Below are positions 18,755-26,400 of a stretch of 64,000 nucleotides of DNA, piece by piece. The notes beneath the pieces are model-generated. The model searched no databases, had not been told where the DNA came from, and saw nothing but the letters and a program-made list of their open reading frames with translations. How positions within the stretch are numbered: the stretch's first letter is position 1; each line of letters starts with the position of its first letter. Source of the stretch: Flavobacteriales bacterium (GTDB lineage Bacteria > Bacteroidota > Bacteroidia > Flavobacteriales_D > Sanyastnellaceae). The stretch is from contig JAGYJM010000002.1 of assembly GCA_018402085.1 (NCBI GenBank), positions 2,495,501-2,559,500 of the forward strand, in the 5' to 3' direction. Both the position numbers and the translations under genes were made by a program.

Positions 18755-18788
18755 TTATGCACAACCTTTATGGAAAGGATGTGCATAA
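18755..18788. repeat. Long inverted repeat in the divergent promoter region
   Basis: Arms TTATGCACAACCTTT and AAAGGATGTGCATAA, one mismatch in 15, loop ATGG. It lies 39 nt upstream of the -7 box of the TPR gene. It could be an operator for a dimeric regulator or an RNA hairpin. Confidence 0.8.
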
Positions 18789-18827
18789 CAATTGAGAGAG
18801 GCAGGAAGAATGCGGTAGTCTAACCTT

Positions 18828-18835
18828 TAGATTTG
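18828..18835 (+). promoter_or_regulatory. -7 box TAGATTTG of the TPR gene
   Basis: Fits TAnnTTTG; 31 nt before the ATG at 18867, with a GGAAG-like ribosome site before the start. Confidence 0.5.
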
Positions 18836-18866
18836 TTAGAGTACCCTTATTTGAAGGAAGAACCAT

Positions 18867-20279
18867 ATGAGTGACGAAGAATGGAACTACCAGGAAGAAG
18901 GGGAGCGCATTGCCTTGGTGAAGCGCTTCGAAGAAATGCTCGCCCGCAATGCTTCTTACTTCTTCGATGTTGACCAATTCGAATCGATCATTGAGTATTA
19001 TCTCGAGACGAGTCGCGTGCGCCAGGCACTCGCGGTTTTGCGCTACGCGAATGAACTCTACCCAGACAATCTCCAGTTGATGTTGCGTGAAGCTCAGCTT
19101 CTCGCAAGCAGCGGTAAGTTGAGCCGCGCTATACCCCGTCTCAAAAACCTTCTCCACTTCGAGCCGCACAACGAAGAAATCCTGATGTCACTGGCATCGG
19201 TTTACAGCCAGTTGCGCGATCACAAGCAGGCTATCGAACTGCTGAAAGAAGCCCGCAAGTATGCAGATGCTGACTTACAGGATGAGATTTGGATTGAAAT
19301 GGCGCTCGAGTACGAGAACCTCAACCGCTTTGACCTGGCTATTGAAACATTGAAAGAGGCCATCAAGGCCAATCCTGAAAACGAAACAGCCCTTTACGAA
19401 ATCAGCTATTGCTTTGAGATGACCTCAAAGTTCGAAGAGGGCAATGCATATTTTGAGGCATTTCTGGAAGAAAACCCGTACAGTTTTGCTGCGTGGTACA
19501 ACCTCGGAAATAACCTCCAGAAAACAGAGCAGCACGACGAAGCTCTGCAGGCGTATGAATTCTGTATTGCCATAGAAGATGATTTCGGTCCGGCCTATGC
19601 CAACAAAGCGAATGTGCTGGTGAAACTCGAGAAGTACAAAGAAGCCATTGAAGCTTACCATGAACTGCTCGAATATGATATCCCCCAGGCCAATACCTTC
19701 TGTTACATCGGTGAGTGCCACGAGCGAATTGGTCAGTATGACGAAGCAGAATATTACTACAAAGAGGCGCTCAAAATAGACGAAGAGTTCGCCGATGCCT
19801 GGGTCGGTCTCGGTGTGGTGGCTGACCTTCGCGACATGACAGAAACTGCACTGCGCTACTTCCGTCGCGCTGTGCAAATAGAACCCGAAAACACTGACTA
19901 CCTGCTGCTGGTGGGAGCTTCATTGCGCAAAGGTGGACTTTACAGCGAGGCAGCGGAGGTCTATGACAGCATTCTTAAAATCGAGCCTGACAATACCGAC
20001 GCGTGGCTAGACGCCTCTGACAACGCATTTCAGCGCGGTGATGTCATTCGCGCATTCAACACCCTCGCCGAAGCACGCGCTTTGGTCGCGGAGACTTCTG
20101 AGCTTGCATACCGTGAGGTCGCCTATCTTTATAAGACCGGAAAACGCGATGAAGCGCTTCGCCGATTGGAGCATCTGCTCGCAACAGATTTCGAAAATTC
20201 CCAATCTTTGCTGGAATATTTGCCGGAGATTGGTGAAGATACTGTTGCTTTGCAGCTGATCGACCTCCATAAGCAGTAG
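18867..20279 (+). CDS. Tetratricopeptide repeat protein
   Basis: A 470-residue acidic protein with no signal peptide, made almost wholly of TPR helices. Repeats are visible from about residue 95 to 420, for example HKQAIELLKEA, FDLAIETLKEAIKANPENETA, HDEALQAYEFCIAIEDDFGPA and YDEAEYYYKEALKIDEEFADA. The family acts as a protein-interaction scaffold, and no partner can be named. It lies 7 nt upstream of the phosphosulfolactate synthase-like gene, suggesting an operon of TPR, comA-like, rhodanese, DUF368 and aroE genes. It is of the kind widely conserved in Bacteroidota as a cytosolic TPR protein. Confidence 0.88.
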   Translation: MSDEEWNYQEEGERIALVKRFEEMLARNASYFFDVDQFESIIEYYLETSRVRQALAVLRYANELYPDNLQLMLREAQLLASSGKLSRAIPRLKNLLHFEPHNEEILMSLASVYSQLRDHKQAIELLKEARKYADADLQDEIWIEMALEYENLNRFDLAIETLKEAIKANPENETALYEISYCFEMTSKFEEGNAYFEAFLEENPYSFAAWYNLGNNLQKTEQHDEALQAYEFCIAIEDDFGPAYANKANVLVKLEKYKEAIEAYHELLEYDIPQANTFCYIGECHERIGQYDEAEYYYKEALKIDEEFADAWVGLGVVADLRDMTETALRYFRRAVQIEPENTDYLLLVGASLRKGGLYSEAAEVYDSILKIEPDNTDAWLDASDNAFQRGDVIRAFNTLAEARALVAETSELAYREVAYLYKTGKRDEALRRLEHLLATDFENSQSLLEYLPEIGEDTVALQLIDLHKQ

Positions 20280-20286
20280 ACGCCAC

Positions 20287-21078
20287 ATGAACACTGAACT
20301 TCCTTTCCTGCCGGAACGATCCTCCAAGCCGCGCAGCTCGGGGGTCACCATGGTTATGGACAAAGGCCTGAGTCTTCGAGAAGCTGAAGACCTTATTAAA
20401 AGCGCCGGTTCATACATTGACCTTCTTAAGCTGGGCTTTGGCACGGCTGTCGTTACGGCTCATCTTAAAGAAAAAATAAAACTCTACCAGGATGCCGGAA
20501 TCCGCGTGTACTGCGGTGGCACTTTGTTCGAGGCATTTTTCGTGCGCGATATGCTTGACGAGTATGTCAGGTTCATTGATGCGCACGGTATCGATTGCCT
20601 CGAGGTATCTGACGGATCTATGGTCATTCCGCATGACCGCAAGTGTGAAGTCATTCAGCAACTGTCAAAGAATTACCGTGTGCTTTCTGAGGTGGGTTCC
20701 AAAGAAGAGGGCATTCTCATCAGTCCGAAAAAATGGATACAGATGATGCGCGATGAACTTGATGCAGGAAGCTGGAAAGTGATTGCTGAAGCCCGCGAGA
20801 GCGGCACCGTAGGTATTTACCGACCCAATGGCACGGCACACACCATCCTGATCAACAAGATCCTGAGCAAAGTAAAAGGAGATGACATTCTCTGGGAGGC
20901 GCCGAAGAAAGCCCAGCAGGTTTGGTTCATTAAGCACATGAGTGCGCACGTCAACCTGGGCAACATTGCTCCTGCCGATGTAATACCGCTCGAGTGCCTT
21001 CGTATGGGGCTTCGCGGTGATACCTTTTTCGAACATCTGCCGCCCGATATCGTGGAAACGGCAAAACAAAAAAGCTGA
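20287..21078 (+). CDS. Phosphosulfolactate synthase (ComA)-like protein
   Basis: TIM-barrel protein of the ComA family, whose characterised members add sulfite to phosphoenolpyruvate to give phosphosulfolactate. It has 263 residues. Family signatures seen are SGVTMVMDKGLSLREAEDL, YIDLLKLGFGTAVV, YCGGTLFEAFF, CLEVSDGSMVIP, SEVGSKEEG, VIAEARESGTVGIY and LWEAPKKAQQVWFI. The residues around the Mg/PEP site (KGL, EVSDGS, EARE) are retained. In archaea the pathway leads to coenzyme M. In a bacterium without methanogenesis it could supply sulfolactate or cysteate for sulfonolipids, which is inference. It lies in a plus-strand run with 5-nt spacing to the rhodanese gene. Confidence 0.85.
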   Translation: MNTELPFLPERSSKPRSSGVTMVMDKGLSLREAEDLIKSAGSYIDLLKLGFGTAVVTAHLKEKIKLYQDAGIRVYCGGTLFEAFFVRDMLDEYVRFIDAHGIDCLEVSDGSMVIPHDRKCEVIQQLSKNYRVLSEVGSKEEGILISPKKWIQMMRDELDAGSWKVIAEARESGTVGIYRPNGTAHTILINKILSKVKGDDILWEAPKKAQQVWFIKHMSAHVNLGNIAPADVIPLECLRMGLRGDTFFEHLPPDIVETAKQKS

Positions 21079-21083
21079 CCGAC

Positions 21084-21401
21084 ATGAAATCCATGACCGT
21101 TCAGGAGCTGAAAGCCAAAAAAGACGAAGGCGCCACCTTGCAACTGATTGACGTGCGCGAAAGCCACGAACGCGAAATCTGCTCCATCCATGGCGACCAT
21201 ATTCCGATGGGTGAGATCATGACCCGCACCGATGAAATCCGCAAAGATTGTCCGGTGGTCATTCACTGCCGTTCAGGGCAGCGCTCAGCCGCAGTGGTCA
21301 ATGCGCTCGAGACGAACTTCGGCTTTGACAACCTATGGAACCTTGACGGGGGTATCCTCGCATGGGCCGAAAAGATTGACCAGAGTCTCGAAACTTACTG
21401 A
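21084..21401 (+). CDS. Single-domain rhodanese-like protein
   Basis: A 105-residue cytoplasmic rhodanese with the active-site loop CRSGQRS (Cys near residue 61), preceded by LIDVRESHE and HIPMGEI and followed by GGILAWAEKID. Single-domain rhodaneses carry sulfane sulfur from thiosulfate or persulfides to acceptors such as cyanide or thiols. The six-residue loop after Cys fits sulfurtransferase rather than Cdc25-phosphatase members. Its position between the ComA-like gene and DUF368 suggests co-transcription. A link to sulfur metabolism of the ComA-like product is possible but unproven. Confidence 0.92.
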   Translation: MKSMTVQELKAKKDEGATLQLIDVRESHEREICSIHGDHIPMGEIMTRTDEIRKDCPVVIHCRSGQRSAAVVNALETNFGFDNLWNLDGGILAWAEKIDQSLETY

Positions 21402-21404
21402 TCC

Positions 21405-22319
21405 TTGACACGCACCATCAAAGACTACATGCTCATTGGCCTTCGCGGACTTGCTATGGGCGCAGCCGATGTAGTTCCGGGAGTATCCGGAGGTACCATT
21501 GCATTCATTACGGGTATCTATGAAGAGCTGCTCGCCACCATCTCTGGTATCAAGCCATCATTGCTGAAGACCTGGAAAAATGAAGGCATCCGCGCCTTTT
21601 GGCGCGAAGGAAACTTCAACTTCCTGCTCGCTCTGCTCACCGGCATTGCCATCAGTATTCTTGCCCTGTCTCACCTGATCGCCTGGCTGCTCGCCAACCA
21701 TCCGGTGCTGCTGTGGTCGTTTTTTTTCGGACTCGTACTTGCGTCGGTGTTTTTTGTGGGCAAGCAGGTAAAAAGCTGGGGATTTCGCACGATCCTGGCC
21801 TTTATTGCCGGTGCAACAGTCGCCTGGTACATTACCTCCCTCCCGCCCATGGCGCAAGACGACTCGCTTTTGTTCCTTTTCGTCTGTGGTATGATCGCGA
21901 TCTGTGCGATGATCTTACCGGGTATTTCAGGTAGTTTCATTCTGCTCATTCTCGGAGCTTATGAGACCGTAATTGCCTCCATCAAGGCGTTCGACGTGAA
22001 GAATCTCGCCGTATTTGGCGCCGGCTGTATCGTCGGTGTGCTTGCTTTCTCGCACCTGCTGAACTGGATGTACAAAAAACACCACGACCTTACGGTTGCG
22101 CTGCTGACCGGTTTTCTGCTCGGATCGCTACAGAAACTTTGGCCGTGGCAGATCGAGACGGAGCTGCTGTACACACACAGTGATGGACGCGAAGACTGGC
22201 TGATGGAGAATGTGCTGCCGGCGCAGTTCAATGGCGACCCGCAAACGCTGCCGGTGATCCTGATTTTCATCGTCGGATTCTCCTTCATTTTCATCATTGA
22301 ACGCCTGGCAAAACGATGA
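21405..22319 (+). CDS. DUF368 membrane protein, probable polyprenyl-phosphate transporter
   Basis: Polytopic membrane protein of the DUF368 family. Members (PopT-type) have been shown to recycle undecaprenyl phosphate across the membrane. The N-terminal family signature GLRGLAMGAADVVPGVSGGTIAFITGIYEEL is intact, as is the second half-repeat MILPGISGSFILLILGAYETVI, fitting the inverted-repeat architecture. About eight hydrophobic segments are visible in 304 residues. The start is TTG at 21405, chosen because homologues have the xxIKDYxxxGLxG N-terminus; ATG at 21429 is the alternative. Its end overlaps aroE by 4 nt. A class III hairpin lies in the first loop (21587-21605). Confidence 0.9.
   Translation: MTRTIKDYMLIGLRGLAMGAADVVPGVSGGTIAFITGIYEELLATISGIKPSLLKTWKNEGIRAFWREGNFNFLLALLTGIAISILALSHLIAWLLANHPVLLWSFFFGLVLASVFFVGKQVKSWGFRTILAFIAGATVAWYITSLPPMAQDDSLLFLFVCGMIAICAMILPGISGSFILLILGAYETVIASIKAFDVKNLAVFGAGCIVGVLAFSHLLNWMYKKHHDLTVALLTGFLLGSLQKLWPWQIETELLYTHSDGREDWLMENVLPAQFNGDPQTLPVILIFIVGFSFIFIIERLAKR
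21587..21605 (+). repeat. Class III CATCC-hairpin, copy 7 (in DUF368 gene)
   Basis: CATCC-GCGCC-TTTT-GGCGC, perfect. Encodes I-R-A-F-W-R, codon phase C|ATC|C. Confidence 0.8.
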
Positions 22320-23056
22320 AGCTTTTTGGTCTTATCGGTTACCCGCTCGGGCATTCCTCCTCCAAGGAGTTCTGGAATCGTCGATTCGCAGAGAAAGGGC
22401 TTGACGATCACCGCTACGAGAATTTCCCCCTTGAACGCATCGAAGGTTTTCCGGATCTGCTCAAAGTCCACCCGGAGCTGTGCGGACTGAATGTGACGAT
22501 CCCGCATAAGGAGCGCATCATTCCCTTTCTCGACGAACTCTCACCGGGGGCGGCCATTATCGGTGCCGTGAATACCATCGCCATCACTGAAGGACGCACC
22601 AAGGGGTACAACACAGATGCCCCCGGCTTCAAGAAGAGTATCCGTCCCTTACTCAAGTCGCACCACGAGCGGGCCCTCATTCTCGGCACGGGTGGTGCCT
22701 CGAAAGCTGTTGATTATGCGCTAAAGCAGATCGGGCTTGAGAACTACTTCGTCTCGCGAAAGCACAGTGACGATCGCACCTTCAAATACGATGATCTCAC
22801 TGACGCCCACATGGAGGCCTTCAAGCTCATTGTGAATTGTACCCCGGTAGGTATGGCTCCGCGAGAAGATGAAATGCCTCCGATCCCCCTTGAACCTATC
22901 GGTCAAGATCACCTCATTGTAGACCTGATCTATAACCCTTCCACCACCAAACTCCTGTCTGCCGCCGCCGCACGTGGCGCACAGACGCTGAATGGCGAAG
23001 ATATGCTCAGGTTTCAGGCGGAGGAGAGTTGGGAGGTGCTGGTTAAGGATGGCTGA
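22316..23056 (+). CDS. aroE: Shikimate dehydrogenase
   Basis: NADPH-dependent reduction of 3-dehydroshikimate in aromatic amino acid synthesis. It has 246 residues. The shikimate-binding LIGYPLGHSSSKEFWNRRF is at the N-terminus, and the catalytic Lys is in NVTIPHKERIIPFLDE near residue 65. GAVNTI and YNTDAPGF follow, then the nucleotide-binding ILGTGGASKAV and the C-terminal LIYNPSTTKLL and GEDMLRFQAEESW. The ATG overlaps the DUF368 stop by 4 nt (ATGA). The gene ends directly before the class I-B repeats of the second RAYT locus. Confidence 0.96.
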   Translation: MKLFGLIGYPLGHSSSKEFWNRRFAEKGLDDHRYENFPLERIEGFPDLLKVHPELCGLNVTIPHKERIIPFLDELSPGAAIIGAVNTIAITEGRTKGYNTDAPGFKKSIRPLLKSHHERALILGTGGASKAVDYALKQIGLENYFVSRKHSDDRTFKYDDLTDAHMEAFKLIVNCTPVGMAPREDEMPPIPLEPIGQDHLIVDLIYNPSTTKLLSAAAARGAQTLNGEDMLRFQAEESWEVLVKDG

Positions 23057-23074
23057 TCGCTGGTCGCGGATGGC

Positions 23075-23290
23075 TTTGAGGCCGTTGAAGTTATTCAGAC
23101 AGTAATCCTGTCTTCGTGTATTTCCCAGGCACAACAATCCCCGGACGGCTGGGAGCCGTCCCTCTCGGGTTGCCGCAAAAACAAAGGGCGCCGCAATCCC
23201 CGGACGGCTGGGAGCCGTCCCTCTCGGGTTGCCCCGGAAATAAAGGGCGCCGCAATCCCCGGACGGCTGGGAGCCGTCCCTCTCGGGGTG
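23075..23290 (+). repeat. Class I-B palindromes upstream of RAYT 2
   Basis: An element gttgaagttattcagacag... with an AGACAG-TAATC-CTGTCT hairpin leads into three direct copies of GGACGGCTGGGAGCCGTCC (first at 23143-23161) spaced about 60 bp. They are separated by a linker containing ctctcgggttgccgcaaaaa-type sequence. The palindrome differs from class I-A at one stem position pair (C-G swapped to G-C), with the GGG loop kept. Confidence 0.9.
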
Positions 23291-23307
23291 TTTTCGAATG
23301 ATATCGG

Positions 23308-23323
23308 GGCGCAAGGATGCGCC
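23308..23323 (+). repeat. Class II hairpin, left border of RAYT 2
   Basis: GGCGCA-AGGA-TGCGCC, extended outward by TATC/GATA. It is in inverted orientation to 23874-23889. Confidence 0.88.
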
Positions 23324-23401
23324 GATAAAGTTTTGCATTGCATCCGTAAAGTCGTTGTCGAACATGACTCCAATCCCGCCACCTTCAATGAAAAATTGAA
23401 G

Positions 23402-23866
23402 ATGAAACGAAGTTTGAGAAAACCCGGTTGGGACTATGCCCAAACGTGCCATTATCTCATTACTATTTGCCTCGCTCGCAGGAGCGAACCCTTCGGAATC
23501 ATTCGGGACGGGCAGATGATACTCAATGATCTCGGTGAAGTGGCACTTGATCGATGGTTAGCCACGCCGCAATTCTTTCCGCATGTCTCCCTGCTTGAAC
23601 ATGTAATTATGCCCGACCACATGCACGCGGTGATCAAGTTTCACCGCGTCGATAATTACGTCAACTCCGGTTCAGGAACCTTCTCTGCTCAGCGTAACAC
23701 GCTCGGTGCGGTAATTCGCAGTTACAAAGGTACAGTGACCTCACGCTTGCAGCCGAGCTTTCCCACCTTCAAATGGCAAGACCGATACGACGACCAGATT
23801 TTATTGACGTCTTATGCTGTCGACCGGGCCTGCGCCTATGTGAAAGCAAACCCAAAAACACCTTAA
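23402..23866 (+). CDS. REP-associated tyrosine transposase (RAYT), second copy
   Basis: Y1/HUH transposase of the RAYT branch with 154 residues. It has HUH PDHMH (His73, His75), WQDRYDD at 125-131 and probable catalytic Tyr146 in AYVKANP. Residue numbers are identical to the first RAYT and the alignment is gap-free to residue 154. The start is ATG at 23402 (MKRSLRKPGWDY), although the frame is open from 23288 through the left class II hairpin. The stop comes 7 nt before the right class II hairpin, so unlike the first copy the protein has no hairpin-encoded tail. It is surrounded by class I-B palindromes. An active enzyme is plausible. Confidence 0.9.
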   Translation: MKRSLRKPGWDYAQTCHYLITICLARRSEPFGIIRDGQMILNDLGEVALDRWLATPQFFPHVSLLEHVIMPDHMHAVIKFHRVDNYVNSGSGTFSAQRNTLGAVIRSYKGTVTSRLQPSFPTFKWQDRYDDQILLTSYAVDRACAYVKANPKTP

Positions 23867-26290
23867 CCTGACCGGCGCATCCTTGCGCCGCAAAGGTGTT
23901 AACACGGCAAATTGAGAGGGACGGCTCCCAGCCGTCCGAGAAACGTTGAATCACGGATGATTTTTCGTGTTAAAGACCTGATAGGATTGCCGCAAAAACA
24001 AAGGGCGCCGCCATTCCGGTAGGCCGAACATCAATGCATTTGCGACCCACATTTAACCCAATATGGGTCACAACGACAGAATAGAGACATGGATGGGACG
24101 CAAAACACCTTAACCTGACCGGCGCATCCTTGCGCCGCAAAGGTGTTAACACGGCAAATTGAGAGGGACGGCTCCCAGCCGTCCGAGAAACGTTGAATCA
24201 CGAATGAATTTTCGTGTTAAAGACCTGATAGGATTGCCGCGAAAACAAAGGGCGCCGCCATTCACGTATGCCTGTGAGGCCGTTGAAGTTATTCAGACAG
24301 TAATCCTGTCTTCGTGTATTTCCCAGACACAACAATCCCCGGACGGCTGGGAGCCGTCTCTCTCGGGGTGCCCCGGAAATAAAGGGCGCCGCCATTCACG
24401 GATGCCTGTGAGGCCGTTGAAGTTATTCAGACAGTAATCCTGTCTTCGTGTATTTTCCAGCCGTCCGAGAAACGTTGAATCACGGATGATTTTTCGTGTC
24501 AAGGACCTGATAGGATTGCCGCAAAAACATATGGCGCCGCCATTCACGGATGCCAGGTAGGCCGAACATCAATGCATTTGCGACCCACATTTAACCCAAT
24601 ATGGGTCACAACGACAGAATAGAGACATGGATGGGACGCAAAACACCTTAACCTGACCGGCGCATCCTTGCGCCGAAAAGGCGTTACCACGGCAAATTGA
24701 GAGGGACGGCTCCCAGCCGTCCGAGAAACGTTGAATCACGGATGATTTTTCGTGTTAAAGACCTGATAGGATTGCCGCAAAAACAAAGGGCGCCGCCATT
24801 CCGGTAGGCCGAACATCAATGCATTTGCGACCCACATTTAACCCAATATGGGTCACAACGACAGAATAGAGACATGGATGGGACGCAAAACACCTTAACC
24901 TGACCGGCGCATCCTTGCGCCGCAAAGGTGTTAACACGGCAAATTGAGAGGGACGGCTCCCAGCCGTCCGAGAAACGTTGAATCACGGATGATTTTTCGT
25001 GTTAAAGACCTGATAGGATTGCCGCAAAAACAAAGGGCGCCGCCATTCCGGTAGGCCGAACATCAATGCATTTGCGACCCACATTTAACCCAATATGGGT
25101 CACAACGACAGAATAGAGACATAGATGGGACGCAAAACACCTTAACCTGACCGGCGCATCCTTGCGCCGCAAAGGCGTTACCACGGCAAATTGAGAGGGA
25201 CGGCTCCCAGCCGTCCGAGAAACGTTGAATCACGGATGATTTTTCGTGTTAAAGACCTGATAGGATTGCCGCAAAAACAAAGGGCGCCGCCATTCCGGTA
25301 GGCCGAACATCAATGCATTTGCGACCCACATTTAACCCAATATGGGTCACAACGACAGAATAGAGACATAGATGGGACGCAAAACACCTTAACCTGACCG
25401 GCGCATCCTTGCGCCGCAAAGGCGTTACCACGGCAAATTGAGAGGGACGGCTCCCAGCCGTCCGAGAAACGTTGAATCACGGATGATTTTTCGTGTTAAA
25501 GACCTGATAGGATTGCCGCAAAAACAAAGGGCGCCGCCATTCCGGTAGGCCGAACATCAATGCATTTGCGACCCACATTTAACCCAATATGGGTCACAAC
25601 GACAGAATAGAGACATAGATGGGACGCAAAACACCTTAACCTGACCGGCGCATCCTTGCGCCGCAAAGGCGTTACCACGGCAAATTGAGAGGGACGGCTC
25701 CCAGCCGTCCGAGAAACGATGAATCACGGATGATTTTTCGTGTCAAGGACCTGATAGGATTGCCGCAAAAACAAATGGCGCCGCCATTCACGGATGCCTA
25801 TGAGGGCGTTGAAGTTATTCAGACAGTAATCCTGTCTTCGTGTATTTCCCAGACACAACAATCCCCGGACGGCTGGGAGCCGTCCCTCTCGGGGTGCCGC
25901 GAAAAAAAAGGGCGCCGTAATCCCCGGACGGCTGGGAGGCCGTTGAAGTTATTCAGACAGTAATCCTGTCTTCGTGTATTTCCCAGACACAACAATCCCC
26001 GGACGGCTGGGAGCCGTCCCTCTCGGGGTGCCGCGAAAAAAAAGGGCGCCGTAATCCCCGGACGGCTGGGAGCCGTCCCTCTCGGGTTGCCGCGAAAACA
26101 AATGGCGCCGCAATCCCCGGACGGCTGGGAGCCGTCCCTCTCGGGTTGATGCAAAAACAAAGGGCGCCGCAATCCCCGGACGGCTGGGAGGCCGTTGAAG
26201 TTATTCAGACAGTAATCCTGTCTTCGTGTATTTCCCAGACACAACAATCCCCGGACGGCTGGGAGCCGTCCCTCTCGGGTTGATGCAGTA
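23857..26290 (+). repeat. Class I-B satellite-like array downstream of RAYT 2
   Basis: This 2.4-kb gene-free block contains 247-bp tandem units. The inverted palindrome gggacggctcccagccgtcc starts at 23918, 24165, 24703, 24950, 25197, 25444 and 25691. Each full unit holds a class II hairpin (GGCGCATCCTTGCGCC), the class I-B palindrome, and acccaatatgggt. The unit begins with the last bases of the RAYT gene (aacaccttaacctgaccgg). From about 25790 the array changes to short units with direct GGACGGCTGGGAGCCGTCC palindromes and the ttattcagacagtaatcctg element. Sixty-codon open frames recur in every unit and are not genes. Confidence 0.93.
23874..23889 (+). repeat. Class II hairpin, right border of RAYT 2
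   Basis: GGCGCA-TCCT-TGCGCC, the exact reverse complement of the left border hairpin. It is enclosed by AACACCTT/AAGGTGTT arms. The same hairpin recurs in the 247-bp units. Confidence 0.88.
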
Positions 26291-26298
26291 ACAAAAAA

Positions 26299-26318
26299 CG
26301 GCCGCAAGTATGCGGCCG
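26299..26318. repeat. Class II hairpin with GC-rich stem
   Basis: CGGCCGCA-AGTA-TGCGGCCG, perfect 8-bp arms. It marks the end of the array, about 80 bp from the stop of the next minus-strand gene. Confidence 0.85.
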
Positions 26319-26400
26319 CTCTCAGATGCTGTTATCTTCAGGATGCTTAGTGTAGGTTATTCCCTTAGATGATCAGCTAGCTTTTTAAAATGACTAGTAG

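Noticed and set aside
17118-18764. 86-codon N-terminal extension of glmM
   Set aside because: No homology, and a -7 box and hairpin lie within it; the family start MPLIKSISGIRG at 18506 is preferred.
24755-25678. Recurring 60-codon minus-strand frames in the 247-bp units
   Set aside because: They are copies of the same repeat sequence and have no promoter, ribosome site or homology.
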